Origin: Sitta carolinensis
Taxonomy: Eukaryota; Chordata; Aves; Passeriformes; Sittidae
DNA length: 64,000 nt
Reading direction: 5' to 3'
Assembly: GCA_032173965.1 (NCBI GenBank)
Contig: CM063283.1
Coordinates: forward strand, 36,433,743-36,497,742
This document shows, piece by piece, positions 52,001 through 64,000 of the stretch (the stretch's first letter is position 1; every line of letters starts with the position of its first letter). The translations under genes were made by a program, and so were the position numbers. The notes under the pieces are model-generated. The model made no database searches. It was not told the origin of the DNA and worked only from the letters and a program-made list of their open reading frames with translations.

Positions 52001-55000
52001 TATTAGTCCCTTTATTGCTTGTTGTTACTTTCAGGCACGTACTCTTTTACTCATAAATACTGAGTGGATTCTGGGGACTTAGTATTCAAATAATAAATTA
52101 GTAAAACAAAGATTAATGTGAAAGAAGTGGTGCCCAATGATCTTTTAGAAGCTGTCTGGTCAGTACCTGAACACAGAACATGTCTGATGAAGTATATTAA
52201 AAAAAGAACTTATCCATCCTTGCAGGAGTTGCAAACTGCTTCCTTTTCAGTGTCCAAAAATGAAGACTTGCTTAATGTTATTTATATACTAACCAGGAAG
52301 GAAGAGGTGGCAAGTTATTAGGCTGCACCAAAATACTGTATTTTTCCCCTGCTTAGACTTCCCACAGTACCATGAAGGAGATGAGTGATACTAATTTTTT
52401 TGTGAACGTCTTACATGTAGCTGTGGATGACAACGTGTGAATCTGTGTTTACACTGCTTGGAAACCACAGGCCTGTGAAACAGAGTGACAGGTCTCCTGT
52501 ATCTGTAGCCTTGTACCAGCAATGGGGAGTGAGAGAAAGCTTGAGCACAGAATCAACCCTTTCTCAAGGTCTCAGGGAGAACTCAGTGGGAATATTCTCA
52601 ACTCTTTTTCCTAAAAAGGACCACTGCACTTAGGTAACAATCCTATTTAAAACCCACATATACACTGCAAATGTAAATTCCGTGGTAGAAGTCAAGCATT
52701 ACCTAACAATAATGCACAAAGAAACAAATTCTTCTAAAGAACTGAATAAGAAAGCAAGTCTTGCATGCCACAATATGTATCTCTAAAATCATGAAAAACA
52801 GTACCACTGGGAACTGCTAACAGTTTCAGCTGCAACATGAATAATCTAAGTAATCCTTTTTCTACTGAACCAAAAGGAAAAATGAAAAGACTTTCATTGA
52901 AATACAGTCATAAATTCCATCCATAAGACTTTTCCTGCAATTAAGTTACATTTACTGGTCCACTACTCCCTTAAAAGGAGCATTAAACACAAAGACTTCA
53001 ATTATTCATGGTCAAACAAAGTTGATTCTATTGCTACAGTCAAAGCAGCATTCTGTTACTGTGGTTATTTCTGTAGTATCTTCAAAAAGGGCACATAGTC
53101 TGTGAAAACATGTAAGTTTTTGGGTAAAAGCTATTTCCATGATCAATCCTAACTTCTTACATTTAATACTTCTGCCATTTGCTCCTTTCATGAGGATGAA
53201 ATTTGCTGGGAGCTTTTGTCCCCTTCATCCCTTAAAGGGTAAGCTGACTGAAATACACTATTTTTTTTTTTAACCTAGTTCAAACATCCTGAGAAAAAGA
53301 AGCCTTTCTCTCTCTAAAAGTAAAATCAAGAAACAAAAACCACAGGTAATTACTGTTATGGAAAACTTATCAGCAAGAAAGAAAAACACAGGGAACTCCA
53401 CAAAATTAACTCTGTGGAAGAAAGTTTGTGGTTCTTGTGCCGTCAGCAGAGGGCTTAAAAGAGCTGCAGAGGGTGTAATATCTATGAAGAGCCGTACCTA
53501 CTTCTTCTACTGCTAAAAGCTTCTGTAGTACTCGCCACTCACTTGTCCACAATTCCCAAGTGCTGTCCATTTCCACTCATGATGCCATCTCCCAAGAGTT
53601 GGCACCCTCTGCTGCTGCCAATTGCTGCCCAGCTTCAGTCTGAAATACCCTAAGTGTAACTGCCTTAATTAAGCTGAGGAAGTATGTGTTTTAAAGGTCA
53701 AGAGTTCCCAATGAATCCTAGGAATTTAAGAAGGGATAATATTGCCCAAAGACACTAAGCAAAACTTGATCTTCTAGAGATACTTGTTTCATTTTCAAAG
53801 GTTGAGAATGAATACAGATTCTCAATATTCTTTGGTATAAGAAAATACCAGGGATACATTTCTTTGACTCAGTAAGAAGTCTGGCATGTGATCTATTAAA
53901 TGTAATGTTAACAGGGAGAGAAATGCTTTCCTCAGTAGACCTCCCTAATAAGCATGACCCTGAAAGATGACAGGATGTTACAGACTCAAAGTGTTGCGTA
54001 TAAATCTGTTTTCATGTAAATGTGCTACACACTGACAATTGATTGAGATGCGTATACAGAATAACATAAATACTTCTTCAAAAGGTAGTAATTTGTTTCT
54101 TCAATGTCATGCTCTCTGAATCATGTCTTTCAAAGACATGGAAGTTAATGAATGCCTACCAGGACTAAAATAATTCTGTCTGACCATCTTGCAGATGTCA
54201 GAGGTTTAATAGATTTAAGTGTTCCTCTTTTTTTGCTGGAATTTGGTATCATAAAAAAGTGTAACTGAAACAGAAAATAACAGCTAATGTATAAGAGGTA
54301 GGAAATTGTATCCCAGTGATACTGACAAATTCTCAATTGATATCTGAATTCAGAGATGTTCCTCTTTTTAAAGGTTTCATTGCTGTTTTGTACAGAAAGT
54401 CTTGAAGGGAAGGAAGACTACAAATCCAAAAGGCATATTGTTTCTTTATACAGGATTTAGAAATTACAGTGCCAGTGATTTATGACCACAAGATTCAGCA
54501 GAAGACATTAAAAGTTTAGGTTCTTATTAAAAAAAGCAATAATGTTTTCAATTTTTTCCTCAAACAAGAGATTACCTTGATGCACTACAGCTTCTTGGCT
54601 TCAAACAAGGGACAGAAAGGTGAGAAAGCAATTACAGTGTTAAACCCCCCCTAAAATCCTAACCTCTTCTAAAGCATTGTCTTTCTTTCTTTCCTGTTCA
54701 ACCCATGTATTTATGAAACTTATCACTTAAGTAACACCTACTTAATGTACCAAGAAATGTAATAGCGGATAGAGAATTTTTTCTGGCTTTGTTCCCTTTG
54801 GTTTGAAGAAGAGGAACTGAAGATGATTATGTGGGTTGGGCACTTCAGTCACAAGTTGCTTACATGCATGACTACCCTTCAAAATTTCTCTTTACTTCAT
54901 CATTTTTGACTCACACATCATTGACACAAGGCCTATGACAATAGGAGACTGCAAAAACCATGAAGACGACTTTTGGAATAATTCACTTGACAACTATGTT

Positions 55001-55734
55001 TGTGGGAAAGAACATCAGTAAAAGTGCTGTACAGGTACTGCAACTGAGCCTTTTCATTACATGAAGAGCAAAAAGCTTCATTAATTTTTGCTGTAGGGCA
55101 TCTCACATTTGAATAGTTATATTTAAGTGACATTCTAGCTTTCTCATGAGACACTTAGAAGGTCTCCTCCTAGATAATTAATTATAACCTTGCAGTCTAG
55201 TGAAGAATCACAGGAAAAATACAGTCTTCAACTAAAAATACCCCAACGTATTGAGGAAATTTAGACAAGGACCACATGTATTACAAGAATATTCCAAATG
55301 CATTGTGTTATCAGTATATTCTAATAAATTACTTTTATTTTTGCACATTTAAAGATGGACTTTGTTAATAATTAAAAAAAAAAACCAACCTAAAACCCAC
55401 AACCCTTTGACAGAATAAGTCACATTGTCATCAGAGGAATTGTTAAAATATCAATAAAATTTCTCCACAAAATCAGCCTAATTTTCTGTCAGTCTGCCTG
55501 GAAAGCACAGGAATTTATAATGCACAATTATTCTCTAAGAGTAAATATGCTCCTGTGTATTGCATTTGCATGGAAGAATTAAACAGAATTTTGCCTTTTG
55601 GATGTACAAATTATTGTCACTATCTGATATCAGATTATTTTAGAATAACACCACAGAGTAATTTAATTGGAATTCTGAAAATCAGTCACCTAGTCCATTT
55701 CAAAGTCAGGTCCAATTATACCAGTTTGCTCAGG

Positions 55735-56605
55735 AGTTTGTTGAGTTCTGAACCTCTCTGAGGATGAAGATTCCACAACCTCTCTAGGCAACCTGCTCCA
55801 GCATTTGACCATCCTTACAGTAAAAGCATTTTTCATAACAGCCATTTGAGTTTTCTAGTGCTCCATCTGGTGTCCATTGTCTCTTATGCTATTATTGCAC
55901 CTCTGAGCTCAGAGTCAGGCTCTGTTGTCTCCATACCATTCCATTTGGTAGTTGGAGACTACAAGTTCCTCCTGTAACTAACTCCTCTAATATTAATGCT
56001 GTACAAGTCCAGTTCTTTCCAACTCCTCTTCTATATCAGGTGCTTCAGCCCCTGAATATCTTGGTGCAACTCTGCTGGACTCACTGCCGTATGTCAATGC
56101 CTTTCTTGAACGAGCCTTAAACTGGATGCAAGACTCCAGATGTGACCTCCCATGTGTCAAACAGAAGGTAAGGATCACTTCCCAGCATCTGCTGGTTATC
56201 CTGTTGGTAATAACCACCCAGGATGTGGCTGGATGGCACATTACTGACTCATATGCCATTTATTGTCCACTGGGACCTTAAGGTCTGTTTCTGTCAAACT
56301 GCTTTGCAACAGTACTGGCATATGGGGTTATTACATCCTGGGTGTGGGGCTGCAATTGCTTTTGTTGAATTTCATACAGTTCTTGTTGACCCAATTTCCA
56401 GCTTGTGGAGATACTGAGACCTGTCCTTCCAGCGTACAGACTACCCCCTCAAATATGGTATTGCCTGTGAACTTGCCAAGGGATGGCACCATTCCAGCAG
56501 GACATGGCATTGTTGATCAGGTTTTGTTCAGGTGGGTGTGTCACCCTCCTTACAGTCTGTATCCCACCAATTTGTCTATAAAGATAGCATAGGAAAACAA
56601 ATTGT
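55735..56605 (-). mobile_element. CR1 LINE 3' part, inverted
   Basis: The plus strand shows the familiar CR1 antisense sequence: AGATTCCACAACCTCTCTAG, GCAACCTGCTCCAGCATTTGACC, ACAGTAAAAGCATTTTTC, then ACTGGATGCAAGACTCCAGA, TGTGACCTCCC, AGGATCACTTCCCAGCATCTGCTGG, GTTGAATTTCATACAGTTC, TGTGAACTTGCCAAGGGATG, and finally CCACCAATTTGTCTATAAAG. It covers the end of the reverse-transcriptase ORF and the start of the 3' UTR, with internal deletions and many stops. The terminal 3' end is missing. Its age looks greater than that of the 7.0 kb copy. Confidence 0.9.
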
Positions 56606-57889
56606 AAATACTTAAGATTCCAACTAGTATCCTACCTGAAACAGCTCACAGTCCTTCTAGATAATACAATTTATTAATTATTCATTGATTACAGACAAAC
56701 AGAATAGTATGGGAAGTTCAGTTAGGGGCTGAATCATATAAAGAATCTAATTACTATCTACAAAATCAGTATCTGCAGGTGAGAGCTGTTTCATAGGAAA
56801 TAAAAGTTAAGGATATTAGTAACATAAAAATATATATATTAGATAAAACCTAGACTTCAGGAAACCTTATTCAGAAATGACTGTACTGAAGGTTTGTGAG
56901 TCCAAAAGTTAAAAAGTTTGTGTGATTTTTTCCCTGATGAACAGCACTTAGTCTAACTGTTAGACCTCTGTCTACACACACTTGGCCTCCCTCACTCACA
57001 GAATGATAATTTTAAACCTGTGATATGCAATTGCCAGCATTTTTACCTTGGTCTCTCAGAACAAGAAAAGGAAGGAAAAGGAAACTGAAACTTTCCTGGA
57101 GCAGAGGAAGTATTACTGTGCTTCAACTGTTTGAAAAATGAAGAAAAGTGTATCTGGGAATCATAAGCTTGATAGAGCTAAGTATTATATAGTAAATAAT
57201 TATTGTTCTTGCTCAGGTTAGAAAAAATAATTTAAGAGATGTCAAGGAAAAAGGTGCTAAGAAGAAGGAGCTTTCTCTTAAATGAAATCTGAGCAATATT
57301 TTCAGTATGCAGTACTTACAAGATCTATATTTATGTTGTACATAGAAATGTACCATATACAGTCAAGAATGCTTTGAAAAGTTAGAGAACTTTTGTATCG
57401 TCAGAATAGATGGTAGAGTGGAATAAACAAGCAGAATGTGTTCTTGGACTTTGGTATTTTCATGCAATTAAATATGGTGAGTTACCCATTTCCCCATTAC
57501 ACACTAGAGTCCTCAATCTTCATGCTTCTATTATTACATTGATGTAACTTCACTAGTGTCTAGCTCATTAAGTATGAGTGCTGATAATTAAGATGTACTT
57601 TATTGCTTCTTTAAAGTATTTTTAATACCTGTTTGGTTATACAAATGACATCAAGTGATAAACTATAAATCAAGGCCAGTAAGATTTTTTTCCAGCTGAC
57701 ATGAATTTCCTTCATAGAAAATACAATATAGTTTGGTACTAATGCATGTATATTTTGAAAATTTCTATTAGCCAGAATAGTGGCAAGGAATGTGGCATGA
57801 AACACAGGGTCCAGAAAAAACAGTATAAAAAGGTTGAAACATGCATTAATTTGAACGCTCTGAATAACACGTCCTCTAACTGCCCAGAT
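56606..57889. other. Between CR1 and PIBF1 3' end, nothing recognised
   Basis: AT-rich unique-looking sequence without coding signals. Confidence 0.6.
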
Positions 57890-58143
57890 GTGTACAACAC
57901 ACTAGTGTTTATTTATCTTTTAAAATTCAAATAAATGTTAGTAAAATTATTGTATGCATAATTTTCACACATTTAATTCACATGACAGATCTAGAAATTA
58001 TTTTATGAATCATAAGATTATTTGACAGTTAAAACCAAAACAATTGTTTGCTTTTATAGTAAAATGGCTATCATTATGGTGAAAATAACTTTCTTTAATG
58101 AAAAGCTCCCCAAAGGATTATTTTGAATAATTTTGGAAAAATA
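57890..58143 (-). other. PIBF1: PIBF1 3' UTR
   Basis: About 250 nt of AT-rich sequence from the stop to the candidate poly(A) signal. An ATTAAA at 58099-58094 could give a shorter end. Confidence 0.6.
57908..57913 (-). terminator. PIBF1: Candidate PIBF1 poly(A) signal AATAAA
   Basis: AATAAA on the minus strand about 230 nt past the stop, followed within 10-20 nt by a GU-rich stretch (GTGTTGTGT). Good layout, but other hexamers exist nearby. Confidence 0.6.
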
Positions 58144-58200
58144 CTATGGTGATGGTTTCTTCTGCAGTTTCTTGTACCATATAGGTGCCTCTTTATTTGT
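58144..58200 (-). CDS. PIBF1: PIBF1 terminal coding exon and stop
   Basis: 57 nt including TAG at 58146-58144. The acceptor is tcttttacag|ACAAATAAA (AG at 58202-58201). It encodes 18 residues, TNKEAPIWYKKLQKKPSP, aligned with human TKKEAPEWSKKQKMKT. The KEAP.W.KK core is kept, while the extreme C-terminus differs and is two residues longer. Too short to be found by length-based gene calling. Confidence 0.9.
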   Translation of the reverse strand, partial: TNKEAPIWYKKLQKKPSP

Positions 58201-60610
58201 CTGTAAAAGAAAGAGGATTTAGTTGTGAGACAGTGAACAGAAGAAAAACATGCAATCTACGCAATTTATACGATCTATACAAGTCTCCCTCCTTCCTGTG
58301 TAGTTCACAGTTCAGTTCTTTGCTTAAATGCAAATATCAAAAACAACACTACGCATTAAAAGTTACTATTACAACATACCATAATTAACCTCTCCCTATT
58401 TCCAGGTTATAGAAAGCAGGTTATACAGTGAAATGAAATAATTTAAAAAAAAATACCTGTCAAAACTAAAACAAGCATCAGATGTGCCATAAATAGGTTT
58501 CATTTGAAATATAAGCTGTGTTTTCCAGCTGAGAAAGGAGTGGATCTTGGTAAAGAGATCTTAGGTGTGCCAAAACTGACCAACACTTTATGCAGAAATA
58601 TAGTTCTTAAAATTTTTAATTGAAAATAAAAGAATACAGTAGTTTTCTAACTCTGTAGAAGGTATTTTAATTGCAGAGAATTATCTGTGAGCAACTTTTC
58701 CTTGCCTTCATAATCCTATGGGCTGCTAAACAGTCAGGATTTCTTGTGGAAAAATCAGTGATGGTTTGTATAAAATAAAATAGTTTAAGTTTTAATAGAA
58801 ATAAAACTAATCAAGTTGAGGTGGAAAAAGATAAAGACTATTCTGCTTCCAGGGTTGGGTATAATCTCTTTAGTGAGCACTGTCTCAGTCTGTTGTCCCT
58901 AAACTTGTTCCTTTCTTGTTCCCTTTTCTAACTGTTCTCTATTCATTCTTTCCTCCAAGACTTAAAGCATTCAATTTCAAAATCTACTTTATTAATTTTG
59001 AAGATTTCAGTTACAAAAACAAATTTGTCTTATTTTTGCAAGCTTTTAGAATTCTAGAAATTAACCTAAATTGGCAGGATTTTCACAGGACTACTGATTT
59101 CTTTTCCTATCTAAGAAGAAAACCTGTGTCGTCTGCTCATTTTCAGTTCCCTACTCTGCAAAGGCTGCAAAGGCTAGAGTTTTTCACAGAGAAATTCGTT
59201 ACAATTTCTTAATGTAAATGCAGTTTTTCTGGATTGCTACAGAGTTCCTATATTCCTAAGTAAAACAGGACAGATTATGCACTGAAACCCGGATCATCTA
59301 CACAAACTGTTTCCTTATGTTCTGGATCACTGAATAGCTCCATCAAAAACAAAGTTTGGGCAGTATGATTTAGAACTACCAAAAGGACTATGGATGAGAC
59401 AGCACTCATAAGCCTGTGTTTAGTCTAATAATGCTATTCAAGCAAAATCTGAACTCCTAAAATCCCCCAATGTCCACACATCATGTCCCAGAGATGCTAC
59501 TGTTTCCTCCTTTTTGTGTTATAAACCCAGTATGTGGTGTGTTTACACTACAAACCTCGTATCGTTTAAGACACTGTATGTTAAAGTCTCCATCAGGAAA
59601 AAAATTAAAAAGACAAAAAAGAAAAAAAAAAAAGAGTTCTCTTTGGACCAAATCAGCACATATGCTATGCAGTGTGAATATACCCACTCCACCCCAGAGA
59701 AAAGTGGTATAGTGAAGTTTGTAAATAAGAGTAATTATTTCTTTTGTGATTCAGCATTGCAACTTGAATCTATCAGCTCAGACACAGTCATCGTCAGAAA
59801 CTTCTAAACCATTTTCATGAAGCTTTCCAGTACCAGAAGCATTAAATCTGAAGTGCCTCTGGTACTTGGATTAAAATCCAAGCTTTTAGTTTCTGAAGGA
59901 ATAAACCAGGTTTCTATAATTTAAACCCTTGTAACAGGGCTTTTTAACATCAGACTTCCTTAGCAACAGAAGTGATACCAATACCGGTGTTCTTTTTTTT
60001 GTATATAGATACATACACACATACACATTAATATACATCAATTTAAGTATGCAGAAATGCACCTATTTCCTCACTCCTTCTTCTCAATATAGATATGCAC
60101 AAACTGCACTTATACACAATCATGGTAAATTTAAATTAGTATACATGGTCTGTGAATCCCTACAACTTTTAAAATCTTGCTAGCCACTCAGTATTGTAAT
60201 ACGAGGTATTTTTTCTAAAGAAAGACCTGGTTTGCTGTGAACTTAAGATACAGAAAGTCACCAAAAAGTTGAAAAGCATCACAAACTCTTAATTTTTCTC
60301 CTTAACATTGACTGTTTCCATAAAGATTTGAATTAATTATACATCTCCCTGAGGGATGAATTCACATTTGTCTTTTTAAAAAGTAAGGAGAACCAATAGA
60401 AGTTTTGGCACTTACTCTTATCACAGTACTTACAAATAATGTTGGCTTAGGTGTAAATATATTTTCTTCTTCATGTTCTGGCAACAGTTTTACCAAAGGG
60501 TTTGATTTTTTTTCAGCGGCACTTTTTACACCCGTATGAGATTGAGGTAGATTTTGTTCATAGTGTTTACCATGTAGAGTAATAATAATTTGCTTCATTG
60601 TGGCTAGTTC
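58144..60610 (-). CDS. PIBF1: PIBF1, last two coding exons (partial gene)
   Basis: Join of 60434-60610 and 58144-58200. PIBF1 (CEP90) is a coiled-coil protein of centriolar satellites and the centrosome needed for ciliogenesis; shorter forms were described as progesterone-induced blocking factor. Seen: the first exon reads ELATMKQIIITLHGKHYEQ and ends EHEEENIFTPKPTLF. The second reads TNKEAPIWYKKLQKKPSP and stops. Human PIBF1, as I recall it, ends with EHEDNIFTPKPTLF followed by TKKEAPEWSKKQKMKT, so the match is specific, including the splice position between F and T. The rest of the gene lies beyond the right end of the window. Strand and position relative to KLF5 match human synteny. Confidence 0.92.
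58201..60433 (-). other. PIBF1: PIBF1 last intron
   Basis: 2.2 kb, GTAAGT...ACAG, AT-rich. It contains an A-rich tract around 59600-59635. No repeat family or other gene recognised. Confidence 0.85.
60434..60610 (-). CDS. PIBF1: PIBF1 penultimate coding exon
   Basis: 177 nt, 59 codons, phase 0 at both ends. The acceptor is gattttatag|GAACTAGCC (AG at 60612-60611) and the donor is TTATTT|GTAAGT (GT at 60433-60432). The N-terminal residues (ELATMKQ) continue the coiled-coil; human has ELAAMKQILVKMH. The middle is divergent and charged, and the EHEEENIFTPKPTLF end is strongly conserved. Confidence 0.93.
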
Positions 60611-63600
60611 CTATAAAATCACAAAAGAAGAATGCTAAGTTATTCAGTTAAATTACATTTTAATCTATAAATATTTACTCATTAATAATAAATTGATATT
60701 CACCAAACACGGATCAGTAAATGTAAAAAAAGAATACATACTTGCTATAATTAATAAGATTATTACTTAAACCCTAGCAAAGTAAGAAAATAAAATAGGC
60801 ACAGAGGATTTATACAACTCAAATTTTGTCTTGAGCAAAGGCTGTAAAAGACAACATTTACTGTGTAGTAAGAACATTATCTCTTTTAACTTAGACGTCC
60901 ATTCCATTTAAAAGAATTCTTTTGCATTTATTTTTTCAGGCTAACATACAAATCTAATTTGAATGACTGTGACAACTTGTACTTTTGAGCACTAGGTCTT
61001 GCACAAAAATTTTATAAATACATTACTAGAAATATTTCTTTATATCCCGATTAGAAAAAAAAAATCAAAGAAGAACCTTTAGAGGATGCACAGCAAAAAA
61101 AGGATCAGAATGGAAAAGAAGTTTTGTGAGAAATTAAATTTCCAGTGTGGAAAAAGGAATGAGAACATATAGAAATGCAGCCTTTTTTTGGACATACTAG
61201 TAATTTGCTTTGAAAACAATTTGAATTAAAAATGTAATCTTTCCTTAATACTTGGCTGAACAAAACAGATCACTCAAAATGTACAGGAGAGTGAGAAAGG
61301 AAAAACCATAGCATTTCCTGACATTAACTGGACATCTTCTTTTGTCATCTTTCACCACACCTACCTCCTAATGTTCCCCCTCCAGCCCATGTAATATGCA
61401 AGATGACTATAAAATAAGTTACAGAATTTAAAGCATTATTATTATTACTACTATTAGTAGTAATGTTTAGTTTAGTTTATTATTTATTTTAGTAATGTTT
61501 AGTTATTTAGAGCATTTACTCTTGTAGAATTAGAACAGCTAGATCAGTAGAAAAGCCTTACAATGTTAATTTTAAGAGGATTTTACATGTTTTAAAATAT
61601 TAATTTTTTTGTTTACTTGCTTTTTACAAATGGTGTTGTCTTCAATAAGCAACACTGTTACTGTATTAACCTTATATATAATCAACATTCTGTCTCATCT
61701 CTGAACCAGAAAAGGGTAATTTGTTTTTATAGCTGAATGACAAATATTTGTTAAATCTTACCTATTTAATACCTGCTGGAAAATTACATTGATGCAAATT
61801 CCATTTTCATTGAATTATTAGTAATGAGTTAAAAAACCCTCAGCTTTTTAAAATACTCCTGCCATATACCTTCTCTCTGTCCACTGCTGCTTTTAATACA
61901 AGACACAAAGTCAAAAGAAACATGCTGAAGCCTTTAAATTGTCGAACACTAACTCAGTTACATGAATGAAAGTTACACTCCACGGACCTGCTTTATCAAG
62001 TGCACAAATTGTTCTTGTATCTCAGTCATTTAATATTAACTATTTGCATAATTCAGCCATGTGTGGTGGCATGTTGAAATAGCATGACTGCAGAGCAGCT
62101 GTTTAAAAGGACTGCATAGCTGATGCCAGCATGTTTTTCAAAGTTGTAAACTCTGCAAAGATGTTGCCAAAGCAACACATAGACAGAATTTCTTGATGAA
62201 AATAACTCAAGCAAGTATACAGCAAATAAATACACCATCACAGGAGATTAAATTGTACATAAACAATGTTCTGACATTAGCAAATGGTGTTCCTATACTT
62301 AAACTGTGTTGTTCTGTGGACCAAATAGTTGCACGTTTGAACAAGGCAAAACCCAAAAAGTGTCACACAGATTTATTTCAGAAACAGAGTTGAAACTTGT
62401 ATGTGTAGGGTCAAATTCTCTTGTGTCAAGATCCACCTGGCAGTTTAAAGTCTTCTCTACTTAATAAAATTTGTCCTGTACTTGACAGCACTGTCTGTTT
62501 TCAGACTTGGAATAAGTTCTGGAGAGTCAGCTCTCACATAAGCTTCCCTTCTCTAATGTGAAGCTTTAGGAAGGAATGACAGGGAGTGGGGATGAAAAAT
62601 TAGTCCACAACAAAGAAGCTATTTTGACATCACAGCCAAATTTATCATGAGGATTTAGCTAAGGTCGCCTTAATATTTGTTCTAAACCCCCTCCACATTT
62701 AGCAAGGAAGACCTTAAGAAACTTGGCAAAATAAATAGCACAAGAAACACTGAATCCAGTAGAATTACTGGTATGTGTACTGCTAAACATGGAAAGAAAA
62801 TTTCCCCAACATATTTGAAAGAGATTTGCTGTTTTCAACAAAGGAAATACTGAAAAAAAAGCTGTCTTGAACTGCAGTAAGGTTAACTATCTCTTTATAT
62901 TTCTCTGCTCCTGAACATAATCTTAATGCTTACCTTCATTTATAAGTTCCAAACAAAGTACCTGCCATTGCTGGCATGCTACCTTGATTCTATGAATATT
63001 ATTTTCCAATCCTAAAATCCAGCAAGTTGGTCTAGAAAGGAAGGAAAGAAATCTAGAAAGTTGGTCTAGCAAGGAAAAAGCAGCAGTGGAGATTGTACTT
63101 AGCAGAAAGATGTGAACTTGTTCCATTGGGAACAAGACCTTATGAAAGAAGGGAAAAGTAGGTAGAGGCTTCAAAGGAGATGGGAAGAATCTTTTGTGGA
63201 GAAGGACATGTATTACTTTCAGGATAAGCTTAGTAGAGGAAGATGTGAAGAGAAATGGATGATTAAAATTCTTCTATTTTTTACAGTGTCGAGTCCATGT
63301 TTCTATGTCCAGGCAGAGCTGTGCAAATTGTTTGCTTACAATACTCCCTTCAGTTATTCAGTACTGTAGAAAAAGAGTGTTGCTAAAGCTCTGCATTTCC
63401 CAGTTTCTCTCGGCAAGTATTTGGTCTTTTCCACGCTGGCTCCTGGACATAAAAACCCTGCTACACAAGCTGTGTGTCACTGTGTTGAGGCTTCCAGGTC
63501 TGAGGCTTTGACTTTGGAGAGCCAGACAACAATCCTTGGGAGGATTATGAGTACCAACACCTCTGAGTGGATTCACCCAGCTCCTCCCTGGGCTGGCTTT

Positions 63601-64000
63601 ACACCTTTGGTCTCAAAAACTACAGGAACACAAAGACCCACTCACTGCTTATGCAACATTCTGTGGGGACGTGGCAGTGTGGATACATGGAAAACAATGC
63701 AGTTGGCAAAAAAAGGTGGGTTAAGATGCCACAAGGAAAAAAGTAACCTATGCAGCTGGCATAAAAATAGTGCTTATATACAATTAGTGTCACCCATACA
63801 AACAAGTAGCAAGACTATATTAAGTATTTTGAAAGTCTGTCCACAGCTACCTGATAAATTTTTGTTAAGGATATTGCTCTGTGTCCCAAAAATCAAAGTA
63901 ATGAGCTATGTGACACATTAAGTGGTATTTCACTCAAACTTAGAACACCTAAATTGCTGTATTTAAACATCAGAATCTAACCACAAGCTAAGAATCTAAT
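60611..64000 (-). other. PIBF1: PIBF1 preceding intron (runs off the window)
   Basis: At least 3.4 kb without a recognisable PIBF1 exon. The preceding exon should end in a sequence coding for LLNxRE before a donor, and I did not find it, so it is presumably beyond 64000. The region holds two small local tandem duplications, at 61458-61504 and 63024-63076. Confidence 0.65.

Larger units (their letters stand above)
39261..55734. other. PIBF1-KLF5 intergenic interval, no gene recognised
   Basis: 16.5 kb of AT-rich non-coding DNA between the KLF5 promoter region and the inverted CR1. No RNA gene, CR1, LTR or coding exon recognised. Notable local signals are the inverted repeat at 43753-43779, homeobox-type TAATTA words around 43190-43220 and 43780-43850, the low-complexity block at 48680-48855, and a CpG cluster at 48961-49050. 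Confidence 0.6.

Noticed and set aside
61741..61800. Second candidate for the preceding PIBF1 exon (AATAGGTAAGAT donor)
   Set aside because: Good donor but the encoded residues do not match PIBF1.
61845..61900. Possible preceding PIBF1 exon (GGACAGAGAGAAGGTATATG resembles an RE|gt end)
   Set aside because: The upstream reading frame is closed and does not encode the expected LEQLLN-type coiled-coil.

Overview
The window is vertebrate nuclear DNA, most likely avian. Three CR1 LINE fragments are the only interspersed repeats I can recognise, repeat density is low, introns are compact, and two recognisable protein-coding genes lie close together. Nothing prokaryotic is present: no operons, CRISPR arrays or phage genes. 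Both genes are on the minus strand and keep the order PIBF1 -> KLF5 known from human 13q22.

Layout from low to high coordinate: 1-19.7 kb is the 3' flank of KLF5, non-coding as far as I can see, with CR1 3' ends at about 2.5-2.8 kb and 7.0-7.2 kb and a (TAAAA)n array at 12.7 kb. KLF5 runs from about 38.7 kb (promoter, CpG island) down to its poly(A) signal at 19.74 kb. Its four coding exons are 37973-38191, 35250-36119, 34080-34139 and 21466-21644. From about 38.8 to 57.9 kb is a roughly 19 kb non-coding interval with one further CR1 (55.7-56.6 kb). From 57.9 to 64 kb is the 3' end of PIBF1: the last two coding exons (60434-60610 and 58144-58200), the intron between them, and at least 3.4 kb of the preceding intron.

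The most important observation is in KLF5 exon 2. The first part reads as a clean KLF5 orthologue, including the SUMO motifs, phosphodegron and PY motif. The reading frame then slips by one base near 35331-35343, and the last 80 or so bases encode the conserved pre-zinc-finger segment in another frame. Exon 2 measures 870 nt, while the flanking splice phases require 3n+1. As written, the message would stop in exon 3 and lose all three zinc fingers. A missing base in the assembly is the likeliest cause, but a real allele is not excluded.

KLF5 is a zinc-finger transcription factor of proliferating epithelia, and PIBF1 is a centrosomal/centriolar-satellite coiled-coil protein. They are neighbours without evident functional coupling. 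The KLF5 3' UTR carries three Pumilio-type elements, an AU-rich nonamer, and a canonical poly(A) signal with a GU-rich downstream element, as expected for a tightly controlled short-lived mRNA. I did not find a new biological system. The remaining findings are local signals (a GC-rich exon-like island, a p53/p63-like hairpin, CpG clusters, G-rich runs) graded by interest.
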